DNA from: Actinomycetota bacterium
Lineage (GTDB): Bacteria > Actinomycetota > Acidimicrobiia > Acidimicrobiales > AC-14
Length of the DNA: 64,000 nucleotides
Assembly: GCA_005888325.1 (NCBI GenBank)
Contig: VAWU01000019.1
Location: 106,285-170,284 of the forward strand
Direction of reading: 5' to 3'
Positions 44,455 through 51,888 of the stretch are shown one piece after another. How positions within the stretch are numbered: position 1 is the first letter of the stretch; every line of letters starts with the position of its first letter. Position numbers and translations under genes: made by a program. The notes beneath the pieces were generated by a model. It saw only the letters and a program-made list of their open reading frames with translations, made no database searches and was not told the DNA's origin.

Positions 44455-44856
44455 ATGCTGGACCCTCGGCAGACGGTGGTGTTCCGCTGGCTCGCGTCAG
44501 GTGACGCGGGCGACGTCGACGCGTTCGACGACCTGCTCCACGCGGACGCCGTCGTGCACGCGCCGCTTGGGCTCTCAACCGCGAGCGCCGCCGAGGAGAA
44601 GGCCGTCTGGCAGGACGGGCTGAAGGCGATGCCCGACCTCCGCCACGAGGTTCAGGAGGTCGTCGTCGACGGCGACGTCGAGATGGCCAGGGTCGTCGTC
44701 ACCGGCACCATGGGGGCAGGGTTCGCCGGTCTCGAAGGGACCGGCCGCAGCTTTCGGATCGATCAGGCCGTGATCACGCATCTGCGCGACGGCAAGGTGA
44801 TCGAGGCGTGGGAGATCGCCGACATCGCAGCGCTTCGCGAACAGGTCGCCGGCTGA
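44455..44856 (+). CDS. NTF2-like/SnoaL-like protein
   Basis: 133-residue cone-fold protein. RQTVVFRWLASGDAGDVDAF, DDLLHADAVVHAPLGLSTAS, FAGLEGTGRSFRIDQAVITH and HLRDGKVIEAWEIADIAALR match SnoaL-like ester cyclases and hydratases. GAGGAGG lies about ten bases before the ATG. No substrate can be proposed. The gene ends right against remnants of a toxin-antitoxin pair. Confidence 0.75.
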   Translation: MLDPRQTVVFRWLASGDAGDVDAFDDLLHADAVVHAPLGLSTASAAEEKAVWQDGLKAMPDLRHEVQEVVVDGDVEMARVVVTGTMGAGFAGLEGTGRSFRIDQAVITHLRDGKVIEAWEIADIAALREQVAG

Positions 44857-44863
44857 CTCCCGA

Positions 44864-44944
44864 GATCAACTCGAGGGCCGTCTCCGTCCCCTCGATTGCT
44901 TCGCTCGTCTGGAGCTCGACGACCGGCACGACGCGTGGCGCTGA
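44864..44944 (+). pseudogene. VapB-type antitoxin remnant (C-terminal piece)
   Basis: The frame reads DQLEGRLRPLDCFARLELDD then RHDAWR and a stop at 44942-44944, the usual C-terminal tail of a VapB antitoxin. No start or DNA-binding N-terminus precedes it; the NTF2-like gene ends at 44856 instead. It overlaps the toxin start by ten bases, as intact vapBC pairs do. Confidence 0.65.
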
Positions 44945-45346
44945 CGCATCTGATCGACACGAGCGTGTTGACCCGGCTCCGTCACGAGGCCGTGCGCGCC
45001 ATAGTCGAGCCTCTTGCCTCGTCGGGATCGCTCGCTCGGGCTGGGATCACCGATCTCGGGAGCGGCTGCTCCGCCCGGAGCGCCAAGGAGTGGGACCGGG
45101 CGGTTGGCTCGCTCGACACCTTCGAGCTCATCGAGACCTCCGCTGAGCACGTTCGCCGCGCTCGACAGGTCCAACGGCTCCTGGCCGCAAAGCAGCGCGG
45201 CGGTGAAGCTCAAGTCGTCGCCCATGTGGAAGCGTCGGGGCGTTCTTCTGTGCGGCCTCGACCTCGCTGTCAGTGCCCCGGAGCGGGCGATCTCGCGCGT
45301 CGCGGGACGAAGCGCATGGGGGCGTCGCCAGCAGCTAGAGAGCTAG
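44935..45346 (+). pseudogene. VapC-type PIN-domain toxin, frameshifted
   Basis: From the GTG at 44935, ALTHLIDTSVLTRLRHEAVR carries the first catalytic Asp, then GITDLGSGCSARSAKEWDRA and AEHVRRARQVQRLLAAKQRG follow PIN toxins up to about residue 90. The family then expects PDLLIAA with further acids, but this frame departs. The matching remainder (RRGVLLCGLDLAVSAPERAI) is in the next frame, ending at 45346. One or more indels near 45195-45215 and missing acids make it inactive. Confidence 0.7.
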
Positions 45347-45943
45347 GCCGGCGGCCCGGCGGGCCCGCTCCACCAGCGCACGGGCCGGGCAGCCCGCTAG
45401 GTGGTCATTCACTAGGCCGCAGGCCTGCATCAGGGCATAGAGCGTGGTCGGGCCGACGAAGCGAAAGCCGCGGCCTTTGAGGATGCGGGCCAGGGCCACG
45501 GACTCCGGCCGCGTCGAGGGCACATCGTCCCAGCTCGCGGGCGGCGGAGGCTGGGGGCTCGGGACGTGCCGCCGCACCAGCGCATCGAGCGGCTTCCCGT
45601 CGGCGCGCAGAGCCACGGTGGCCGCGGCGTTGGCCAGCGTGGCCTCGATCTTTCTTCGGTTGCGGACGATGCCGACATCGGCGAGCAGGCGCTTGACATC
45701 GGTCTCATCGAAGGCGGCGACGGTGTCGGGGTCGAAGTCGGCGAAGGCGGCTCGAAAGGCGGGGCGCTTGGTGAGGATCGTCCGCCACGACATCCCGGAC
45801 TGGAAGGCCTCCAGGCTCAGTTTCTCGAACAGCCCGCGCTCGTCGAGCACCGGGAAGCCCCACTCTTCATCGTGGTACGGCGCGAAAAGCGGGTCGCCGT
45901 CCCCCCAGCAGCGCGCCATCTTGGCTACCGCCGGCGTCATCAA
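45335..45943 (-). CDS. tag: DNA-3-methyladenine glycosylase I
   Basis: Removes 3-methyladenine from DNA; 202 residues. KMARCWGDGDPLFAPYHDEE and WGFPVLDERGLFEKLSLEAF, then QSGMSWRTILTKRPAFRAAF and GRGFRFVGPTTLYALMQACG with the late VNDHLAGCPARA zinc ligands. ATG at 45943 has GGGAG close upstream; MARCWG at about residue 9 is the conserved opening, so a slightly later start is possible. It overlaps the vapC remnant on the other strand. Confidence 0.92.
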   Translation of the reverse strand: MMTPAVAKMARCWGDGDPLFAPYHDEEWGFPVLDERGLFEKLSLEAFQSGMSWRTILTKRPAFRAAFADFDPDTVAAFDETDVKRLLADVGIVRNRRKIEATLANAAATVALRADGKPLDALVRRHVPSPQPPPPASWDDVPSTRPESVALARILKGRGFRFVGPTTLYALMQACGLVNDHLAGCPARALVERARRAAGLAL

Positions 45944-46076
45944 ACTCCCGTCCGGCTTGATTCTTGCCTCTTCATGTGACAGCTCTTGTCAGGTTTCCAG
46001 AACGACAGCGTCGGAGGGCGCCGGACCGCCGGCTCGGGTTCAAACGCCGAGGCCGCCGCGTGAGCGAACTGTTCGA

Positions 46077-46343
46077 CTACTTGGTGTTGCTGTTGTGCAG
46101 CTCCGCGAACTTGGGCTCAGGCGTGTCGGGGGGGAGGTGCGGCTTGACGACCTCGTTGAACCAGGCGTCGTGCTGATCGATCGAGTCCCAGATCTCAATC
46201 ACCGTGATACCGCCGTCTTCCACGATGGGGTAGTGGGCGACAAAGCCGTCGGCCTCACGCTGAGAGGGCATGGCTCCAGCGGCGACTTTGTCGTACACCT
46301 CTGCGGGCATGCCGGGCGCGTGATGCTGCTTTAGGACTGTCAT
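46077..46343 (-). CDS. Small ABM-like (dimeric ferredoxin-fold) protein
   Basis: 88 residues from the ATG at 46343, with GAAGGG eight bases upstream. MTVLKQHHAPGMPAEVYDKV, GFVAHYPIVEDGGITVIEIW and DSIDQHDAWFNEVVKPHLPP look like the antibiotic-biosynthesis-monooxygenase or related dimeric alpha/beta-barrel proteins seen across actinobacteria. No active site is defined for this group. Confidence 0.65.
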   Translation of the reverse strand: MTVLKQHHAPGMPAEVYDKVAAGAMPSQREADGFVAHYPIVEDGGITVIEIWDSIDQHDAWFNEVVKPHLPPDTPEPKFAELHNSNTK

Positions 46344-46589
46344 AGAAGCCCTTCGCTGGGGACTCGGATGCCGAGACCTCGACATGCTGCCAGAGGCGGT
46401 CTCTCCGCTAGGAGGCGACTGACAATCGCGCGCCCGCCCAGATTGGCTTCGTCAAGCGCGCGGGTTGCCGGCTCGACGCCGGTAGCCGGGCGCACTTGTC
46501 GACCGAGGGGAACCATCGCTCGTGATCGACGCCGCCCCCCCCCGATCGTGAGGGAAGATGCGCGTCTCGCACGCGAGCGTCTCTCTGCC

Positions 46590-46595
46590 TATCGT
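46590..46595 (+). promoter_or_regulatory. -10 element of bcp
   Basis: TATCGT ends seven bases before the ATG at 46603; this supports that ATG over the GTG at 46594. The 246 bases between this and the ABM-like start hold no gene I can support. Confidence 0.45.
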
Positions 46596-46602
46596 GACCG
46601 TC

Positions 46603-47067
46603 ATGTTGAAGCCCGGAGACAAGGCACCCAACTTCACTCTGATCGACCAGCACGGCGAGAAGTTCAGCCTCTCCGGCTCGCTCAAGCGCACCAAGGCGTC
46701 GCACCTGATCTACTTCTACCCAAAGGCCGACACCCCCGGGTGCACGACGCAGGCGTGCGGGCTGCGCGACATCGCGGACCAGGTCGGCGACACCGAGATC
46801 ATCGGCATCAGTCCCGATTCCCCCACCCGCCAGGCGCGTTTCGACGAGAAGTACGGGCTTGGGTTCCGCCTGCTCGCCGACGAGGACCACGCCGTCGCCG
46901 AGGCGTACGGCGTCTGGGGGGAGAAGAGCATGTACGGCAAGAAGTTCATGGGCATCGTCCGCTCCGCGTTCCTCGTCGACGCCAAAGGCAAGGTCGCCGA
47001 GGCGTGGTACAAGGTCTCGCCCAAGGACACACCCACGAACCTGCTCGCCGCGCTCGACGCCGGTTGA
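46603..47067 (+). CDS. bcp: Thioredoxin-dependent peroxiredoxin (BCP/PrxQ)
   Basis: Reduces hydrogen and organic peroxides; 154 residues. LKPGDKAPNFTLIDQHGEKF, then HLIYFYPKADTPGCTTQACG with the peroxidatic Cys and a second Cys five residues later (the resolving Cys of BCP-type proteins), IIGISPDSPTRQARFDEKYG and FMGIVRSAFLVDAKGKVAEA. Normal length. Probably leaderless. Confidence 0.93.
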   Translation: MLKPGDKAPNFTLIDQHGEKFSLSGSLKRTKASHLIYFYPKADTPGCTTQACGLRDIADQVGDTEIIGISPDSPTRQARFDEKYGLGFRLLADEDHAVAEAYGVWGEKSMYGKKFMGIVRSAFLVDAKGKVAEAWYKVSPKDTPTNLLAALDAG

Positions 47068-47068
47068 C

Positions 47069-47427
47069 TCAGGTCGCGATATCGCGGCGACGGAACAGCA
47101 ACGTGGCCACGGCGGCAACGGCGGCGATGTAGACGACGATGGTCAGAGTGGCCGTCACGGTCGAACGGGTGAACGACAGGCCGTTCACGCGACCGCCGGT
47201 CAGGAAGATGGTGGCTTCTCGCTGATGAAACAGCGGCCGAGCCACGGCTTCCACGCGCGCAGCACTCCCTCCACCACGTTGAGGTAGACGAAGGCGGCAC
47301 CCAGCGCGACGGCGGTGTTGCGCCCGATCATCGCGAGCGACGCGCCGAGCGCCGCGGCCAGTCCGGTGAGGACCGCGCTGCGCGTCACGCCGCCGACCAG
47401 GCCCCACCACCAAGCGCTGCCGTCGAT
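47069..47427 (-). pseudogene. ABC-2 type permease, 3' remnant with a frameshift
   Basis: On the reverse strand DGSAWWWGLVGGVTRSAVLT, GLAAALGASLAMIGRNTAVA and EGVLRAWKPWLGR are the last part of an ABC-2 permease. Then the frame breaks: a missing base between 47215 and 47216 would restore ATIFLTGGRVNGLSFTRSTV and the final helix ending RRRDIAT at 47069. All 5' sequence before about 47427 is absent, replaced by a histidine-kinase fragment facing the other way. Confidence 0.7.
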
Positions 47428-47601
47428 CAGCTCGCGTTCTCGGTGGTCGACGACGGCCCCGGCGTCGACCCGACCCGGTTGGCGCGGGGCGCCGACATCC
47501 AGGACATGCGCGACCGGGTGGAGGCGGTCGGCGGCGTGTTCGAGGCGAGCTCGACCCTCGGGCGCGGCACCGTCGTCTCGGGTTGGGTTCCGCGTCACTG
47601 A
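47428..47601 (+). pseudogene. Histidine-kinase C-terminal remnant
   Basis: The frame reads LAFSVVDDGPGVDPTRLARG, then ADIQDMRDRVEAVGGVFEAS and LGRGTVVSGWVPRH to a stop at 47599-47601. This is the ATP-binding end of a NarL-type sensor kinase. No start, dimerisation helix or N box precedes it; it begins where the permease remnant ends. Confidence 0.65.
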
Positions 47602-47750
47602 GGGGGCGCGGACCAGTCCTGCCGTTCGTTCTCTGCCATCTTGCGTTGACGGAAGGCGGCCGCGGCCGCCCCGACGCCCGCCAGCAGGACGAGCCGCCGT
47701 CCGCGGCGTCTGCGACGCGCCACGCGCCTGCGAAACCGTAGGAGAGGCAC
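47595..47750 (-). CDS. 51-residue basic single-pass membrane protein
   Basis: Reads VPLLRFRRRVARRRRRGRRL, then VLLAGVGAAAAAFRQRK and MAENERQDWSAPPQ: an Arg-rich start, one short hydrophobic segment and a polar tail ending in Asp-Trp, similar in build to DLW-39-type actinobacterial miniproteins. TAGTCT lies six bases before the GTG at 47750, giving a leaderless message. It slightly overlaps the kinase remnant. No function known. Confidence 0.55.
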   Translation of the reverse strand: MPLLRFRRRVARRRRRGRRLVLLAGVGAAAAAFRQRKMAENERQDWSAPPQ

Positions 47751-47756
47751 GCGCTC

Positions 47757-47766
47757 AGACTATCGT
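47757..47766. promoter_or_regulatory. Shared bidirectional -10 (miniprotein / tRNA-Leu)
   Basis: AGACTATCGT offers TATCGT on the plus strand, eight bases before the mature tRNA-Leu end, and TAGTCT on the minus strand, six bases before the miniprotein GTG. They share the central TA. Confidence 0.5.
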
Positions 47767-47774
47767 CGCCTCGA

Positions 47775-47861
47775 GCCCGGATGGCGTAATCGGTAAACGC
47801 GATGGTCTCAAACACCATTGTCCGCGAGGGCGTGCGGGTTCGAGTCCCGCTCCGGGCACCA
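47775..47861 (+). tRNA. tRNA-Leu (anticodon CAA)
   Basis: An 87-base class II tRNA. Acceptor GCCCGGA pairs with TCCGGGC, followed by the discriminator A and an encoded CCA. The anticodon stem ATGGT/ACCAT encloses CTCAAAC, giving anticodon CAA for UUG. A long variable arm and the T arm GCGGG-TTCGAGT-CCCGC are intact. Confidence 0.95.
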
Positions 47862-47979
47862 ACTCTTTTGAGCCGTTCGACCTATGGATTCGCGCGCGTT
47901 GGTCGGACACGCTGGCGGGATCACGGGCGGCGGAGCCCTGTACGGCGGAGCAGTAGGGGCAGGCGCGGCCGGGCGTCAA

Positions 47980-48023
47980 GCCCCCGAGGGTCGCGGCCAG
48001 GGGGGTCCACGACCCTCGGGGGC
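47980..48023. terminator. Long hairpin downstream of tRNA-Leu
   Basis: GCCCCCGAGGGTCG (47980-47993) is matched exactly by CGACCCTCGGGGGC (48010-48023) over a 16-base loop. It could end tRNA transcription or be an inverted-repeat remnant; the stretch 47862-48075 otherwise holds no supported gene. Confidence 0.5.
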
Positions 48024-48075
48024 GGGGCCACCGGCCGCGTCGCACCCCACTGGCGTTGCCCGCTTCCCCGTCTCA

Positions 48076-48081
48076 TAGGGT
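48076..48081 (+). promoter_or_regulatory. -10 element of the disulfide reductase gene
   Basis: TAGGGT ends six bases before the GTG at 48088. Confidence 0.45.
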
Positions 48082-48087
48082 GGGGCC

Positions 48088-49488
48088 GTGGTCGATCGCT
48101 ACGACCTCGTCATCGTGGGCATGGGCTCGGGCGGCATGGTCGGCGCGGAGTTCGCGGCCACCATCGGCGTGCGGACCGCGGTCGTCGAGCGGGCTCGGGT
48201 CGGCGGCGACTGTCTGTGGACCGGGTGCGTGCCGAGCAAGGCGCTGCTGGCGTCGGCCAAGGCCGCCCACGTCATGCGCACGGCCGACAAGTACGGCCTG
48301 CCGTCGGTCGTGCCAGAGGTCGACACCGAGCTGGTGTGGAAGCGCATCCGGGCGATCCAACACGACGTGGCGTCGACCGACGACGACCCGAAGCGCTACG
48401 AGGACATGGGCATCGACATCCTGCGGGGGACGGCCCGGCTCACGGGCCCGAACACCCTCGACGTCGACGGGCGCACGGTCGAGACCCGCTACGTGCTGCT
48501 GTGCACCGGCAGTCGCCCGGCGGTGCCGGGGATCGAAGGCCTCGCCGGCACGGGCTTCATCACGAGCGAGAACCTCTTCGAGCTCGAGCGGGCACCCGAG
48601 AGCACGGTGATGATCGGCGGCGGCCCCATCGCCATCGAGATGGCTCAGGCCTTCACCCGCCTCGGCATCCGCACGACCGTGCTGCAGAAGGGCTCCGAGA
48701 TCCTTCCGCGCGACGAGCCGGACCTGGTGCAGATCCTCACCGCCAGGCTGATCGACGAGGGGGTCGACCTCCGGCTCGACGTCGACACCGAACGGGTGAC
48801 GGTGGACGCCGGTTCCAAGACGGTGCACGGCCGCGAGAGGGGTGAGCCCGCGAGCTGGACCGCCGCCGAGCTGCTCGTCGCGGTGGGCCGGCGCCCCAAC
48901 ATCGAGGGCCTCGGCCTCGAAGAGGTCGGCATCGCCACCGGCCCACGCGGCATCACGGTCGACGATCGCATGCGCACCAACCTGAAGTCGGTCTACGCCA
49001 GCGGCGACGTCGCCGGCCGCTTCCTCTTCACCCACGCCGCGGCCTACGAGGCGGTGCGCGCCATCCGCGACATGTTCTTCCCGGGCAAGGGCAAGGTGCG
49101 CGACTCGGTGCCGTGGTGCACCTTCACCGACCCCGAGCTCGCGCACGCGGGTCTCACCATCGCCGAGGCACGCGCCCGGTTCGGTGACGACGTCGACGTG
49201 TGGCACCTCGACCTCGCGCACTCCGATCGCGCCCGGGCAGACAGTGCGACCGAGGGCTCCATCATCATCGTCACGGCCAAGCGCCAGAAGATCGTCGGCG
49301 CCCACATCCTGGCTCCGTCAGCGGGGGAGATGATCCACGAGCTCGCGCTCGCCATCACCGAGGAGCTGAAGCTCAATCAGGTGGCCGCCCTCATCCACGT
49401 CTACCCGACGCTCTGCACCGGCATCGGACAGCTCGCCGGCGAGGCTGCGTTCGAGGGAGCCAAGCGGCTCCGCTGGCTCGTTCGGTAG
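48088..49488 (+). CDS. FAD-dependent pyridine nucleotide-disulfide oxidoreductase
   Basis: 466 residues, related to mercuric reductase and dihydrolipoamide dehydrogenase. DLVIVGMGSGGMVGAEFAAT binds FAD, the redox pair is CLWTGC (about 45-50), VMIGGGPIAIEMAQAFTRLG binds NAD(P)H, VYASGDVAGRFLFTHAAAYE closes the FAD site and the C-terminus has AALIHVYPTLCTGIGQLAGE. The usual LPD ending HPTLSE is replaced by YPTLCTG, so a role in 2-oxoacid dehydrogenase is doubtful. It is not near mer genes. Substrate unknown. Confidence 0.85.
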   Translation: MVDRYDLVIVGMGSGGMVGAEFAATIGVRTAVVERARVGGDCLWTGCVPSKALLASAKAAHVMRTADKYGLPSVVPEVDTELVWKRIRAIQHDVASTDDDPKRYEDMGIDILRGTARLTGPNTLDVDGRTVETRYVLLCTGSRPAVPGIEGLAGTGFITSENLFELERAPESTVMIGGGPIAIEMAQAFTRLGIRTTVLQKGSEILPRDEPDLVQILTARLIDEGVDLRLDVDTERVTVDAGSKTVHGRERGEPASWTAAELLVAVGRRPNIEGLGLEEVGIATGPRGITVDDRMRTNLKSVYASGDVAGRFLFTHAAAYEAVRAIRDMFFPGKGKVRDSVPWCTFTDPELAHAGLTIAEARARFGDDVDVWHLDLAHSDRARADSATEGSIIIVTAKRQKIVGAHILAPSAGEMIHELALAITEELKLNQVAALIHVYPTLCTGIGQLAGEAAFEGAKRLRWLVR

Positions 49489-49491
49489 GAA

Positions 49492-49513
49492 CGGCGCGGC
49501 GCGGCGCGCGCCG
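49492..49513. terminator. Possible hairpin between convergent genes
   Basis: CGGCGCG and CGCGCCG form a 7-base stem with an 8-base loop between the disulfide reductase and kinase stops. The local GC repeat makes it uncertain. Confidence 0.3.
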
Positions 49514-49514
49514 G

Positions 49515-50615
49515 TCAGTCGTTGCCCTCCCCGCCCCGCCCCTTGCCCGGCTTGTCATGAGCCCCGCGGCGCGGCGCGGTGGTCACGGGCGTGGTGACGG
49601 GAGGCGAGGTCGGCGGGGAGGTCACGACCGTCGTGGCGACGGGCGGTTCGATTCGAGCCGGCGCGCGGGTGCGGTCGTACGCGATGAGTGCGGCGAGCAC
49701 GATCGCGCCCACGATCGCGGCGACGGCCGCGAGCACGACCCAGCGAGGGCGACGCTCCCGAACCGGCGCGACCGGAAGCACCCGCGTGTCGTCCCCGTCG
49801 GTTCGAACCGCGAGCGCGGCGGCCATGGCCGCGGCGGAAGGGAAGCGTGCGTCCGGATCGCGCGACATCGCCCGCTCGACCACGCCGGCGAGGCCCGCGT
49901 CGACCTCGGGTCGCACCTCGGCCAGTGGACGATGCGTTCCCTCCTGGATCGATTGAGCCACCGCGAGGGGCACGTCGCCCGCGAACGGCTTGGCGCCGGC
50001 GAGCGCCTCGTAGAGCACGACGCCCAACGAGTACAGGTCGGATCGCGGTGAGGCCGGCGCGCCGTCGAGCCGCTCGGGTGCGAGGTATGCCGGTGTCCCG
50101 ATGAGATGGCTCGCGCTGGTGGGATCGGCGTCGATGCTCGTGGCGATCCCGAAGTCGGCGATCTTCGCCGAACCGTCGGCAGTGAGGAGGATGTTCCCCG
50201 GCTTCACGTCGCGGTGCACGATGCCCGCGGCGTGGGCTGCGCTCAGCGCGCCGAGGACGTCGTGCGCCAGCCGTCGCACCCACTCCGGGTCGGCGGGGCC
50301 CGCGCGCAAGCGGTCGGCGAGCGTCTCACCGGGCAGGCGCTCCATGACGATGAACGCGGCGCCGTCGTGGTCGCCCGAGTCGTAGACCGCGACGGCGTTC
50401 GGATGGGTGAACGACGCCGCGGCGCGGGCCTCGGCCTCGAAGCGGCGGCGGACATCGGGCTTGACCGCCATGGCCGGGAGCAGGAGCTTGACGGCCACCT
50501 CCCGGTGGAGCCGGCGGTCGGAGGCGGCGTACACCTCGGCCATCCCGCCCCGACCGAGGCGCTGTCGGGTCTCGTATCGCTCCGCGATCACCCTGCCTGT
50601 CTCCGTGGTCGCCAC
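49515..50615 (-). CDS. Eukaryotic-type Ser/Thr protein kinase with one membrane helix
   Basis: 366 residues. Hanks motifs: RLGRGGMAEVYAASDRRLHR (Gly loop), VAVKLLLPAM (Lys), HRDVKPGNILLTADGSAKIA (catalytic loop), DFGIATSIDADP and GTPAYLAPERLDGAPASPRS. A helix (about 296-315: WVVLAAVAAIVGAIVLAALI) is followed by a Thr/Pro-rich outer tail and no PASTA repeats. The GTG at 50615 has TACGCT six bases upstream and removes a non-conserved N-terminal stretch. Targets unknown. Confidence 0.9.
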   Translation of the reverse strand: MATTETGRVIAERYETRQRLGRGGMAEVYAASDRRLHREVAVKLLLPAMAVKPDVRRRFEAEARAAASFTHPNAVAVYDSGDHDGAAFIVMERLPGETLADRLRAGPADPEWVRRLAHDVLGALSAAHAAGIVHRDVKPGNILLTADGSAKIADFGIATSIDADPTSASHLIGTPAYLAPERLDGAPASPRSDLYSLGVVLYEALAGAKPFAGDVPLAVAQSIQEGTHRPLAEVRPEVDAGLAGVVERAMSRDPDARFPSAAAMAAALAVRTDGDDTRVLPVAPVRERRPRWVVLAAVAAIVGAIVLAALIAYDRTRAPARIEPPVATTVVTSPPTSPPVTTPVTTAPRRGAHDKPGKGRGGEGND

Positions 50616-50621
50616 CGCGCG

Positions 50622-50627
50622 AGCGTA
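50622..50627 (-). promoter_or_regulatory. -10 element of the Ser/Thr kinase gene
   Basis: TACGCT on the reverse strand ends six bases before the GTG at 50615. Confidence 0.45.
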
Positions 50628-50665
50628 CCCAGCCGCCCGGCGTGCGAACGCAGCGCAGGCACCGG

Positions 50666-50671
50666 TACCGT
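50666..50671 (+). promoter_or_regulatory. -10 element of the serine hydrolase gene
   Basis: TACCGT ends five bases before the ATG at 50677. Confidence 0.4.
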
Positions 50672-50676
50672 CTCGC

Positions 50677-51843
50677 ATGGCAGACGTCCAGGGCACGTGT
50701 CACGAGCGGTTCGGGCCGGTGCGCCGCGCGTTCGAGCGCAACTTCGACGAGCTCGGCGACATCGGCGCGGCGGTGTCGGTTCACCTCGACGGCGAGACGG
50801 TCGTCGACCTGTGGGGTGGCGTCGCCGACCCGGCGACGGATCGGGCGTGGACGCGCGACACCGCTGCACTCGTGTTCTCCACCACCAAGGGCCTCACCGC
50901 CGTCTGCGCGCTCCTGCTCTGGCAGCGGGGTGAGCTCGATCTCGACGCACCGGTCGCGGAGGTGTGGCCCGAGTTCGCGGCGGCGGGCAAGGGCGCGGTG
51001 ACCACCCGTCACCTGCTGAGCCACCAAGCCGGTCTGCCCGCGTTCGACCTGCCGATCACCGTCGAGGAGTGCCACGACGCCGACCTCGTCGCAGCACGGC
51101 TGGCGGCGCAGGCACCGACTTGGGAGCCCGGCACCGCCCACGGCTATCACGCCCTCACCTACGGATGGCTGGTGGGGGAGGTCGTGCGGCGGGTGAGCGG
51201 GCGCCGCGTCGGGCGCTTCCTCGCGGAGGAGGTGACGGGCCCGCTCGGCCTCGAGACCTGGCTGGGCCTGCCGCTCGAGCTCGAGCCACGCGTCGCCCGC
51301 CTGCAACCGATGCGCCTCGACGATCTCGCAGCGATCCAGCTCGACGAGCGCACGCAGGCGCTGACCGCCGCGCTGCTCGACCCCGACACGTTGACGCACC
51401 GTGTGTTCTTCAACCCGCCCGTCGATCTGAACGGCGAGGCCTTCAACTCACCCGCGCTCCACCAGGCCGAGTGGCCCGCGGCCGGCGGCATCACCACCGC
51501 CCGCTCGCTGGCCCGCCTCTACGGTGAGCTGGCGTGCGACCGCCTGCTGGATCCGGCCACGCTCGATGCCGCGACCACCCCGATCGTCGACGGTCCCGAC
51601 CGGGTGCTGATCGTCCGCTCCTCGTTCGGGCTCGGGTTCGCGCTGCCGTCCGAGGTCGTGCGCTACGGGCCGGCCGGCCGCGGGTTCGGGCACGACGGTG
51701 CGGGGGGGTCGGTCGGCTTCGCCGACCGCCGGGCAGGTATCGGCTTCGGCTACGTCATGAACCAGATGGGCATCTCGCTCGGCGTGGACGAGCGGGTGGA
51801 CGGGCTCGTGCGTGCCGTCTACGCCGGCTTGGGAGAGGCCTGA
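50677..51843 (+). CDS. Serine hydrolase of the beta-lactamase class C/EstB family
   Basis: 388 residues without a signal peptide, hence cytoplasmic and probably an esterase rather than a secreted beta-lactamase. The SxxK motif is VFSTTKGLTAVCALLLWQRG (about residues 67-86; Ser and Lys in STTK), the YxN-like Tyr is in YHALTYGWLVGEVVRRVSG, and the third motif is GRGFGHDGAGGSVGFAD (HxG). WPAAGGITTARSLARLYGEL is also conserved. Substrate unknown. Confidence 0.83.
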   Translation: MADVQGTCHERFGPVRRAFERNFDELGDIGAAVSVHLDGETVVDLWGGVADPATDRAWTRDTAALVFSTTKGLTAVCALLLWQRGELDLDAPVAEVWPEFAAAGKGAVTTRHLLSHQAGLPAFDLPITVEECHDADLVAARLAAQAPTWEPGTAHGYHALTYGWLVGEVVRRVSGRRVGRFLAEEVTGPLGLETWLGLPLELEPRVARLQPMRLDDLAAIQLDERTQALTAALLDPDTLTHRVFFNPPVDLNGEAFNSPALHQAEWPAAGGITTARSLARLYGELACDRLLDPATLDAATTPIVDGPDRVLIVRSSFGLGFALPSEVVRYGPAGRGFGHDGAGGSVGFADRRAGIGFGYVMNQMGISLGVDERVDGLVRAVYAGLGEA

Positions 51844-51888
51844 GCGCCGCACGAGACCGACGGCGAGATCATCGGCGTCCGACCCGGC

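Noticed and set aside
45014..45346. Separate 110-residue gene after the vapC start
   Set aside because: Its last part matches the missing C-terminal half of the PIN toxin, so it is the other frame of one broken gene.
46000..46076. Possible tRNA remnant (GGTTCAAAC with flanking GC pairs)
   Set aside because: There is no acceptor stem, no anticodon arm and no CCA; the resemblance is limited to one loop-like stretch.
47755..48045. 96-residue reverse frame across the tRNA-Leu gene
   Set aside because: It includes the antisense of the tRNA (GAGLEPARPRG-like text), a well-known false gene over tRNAs, and has no other support.
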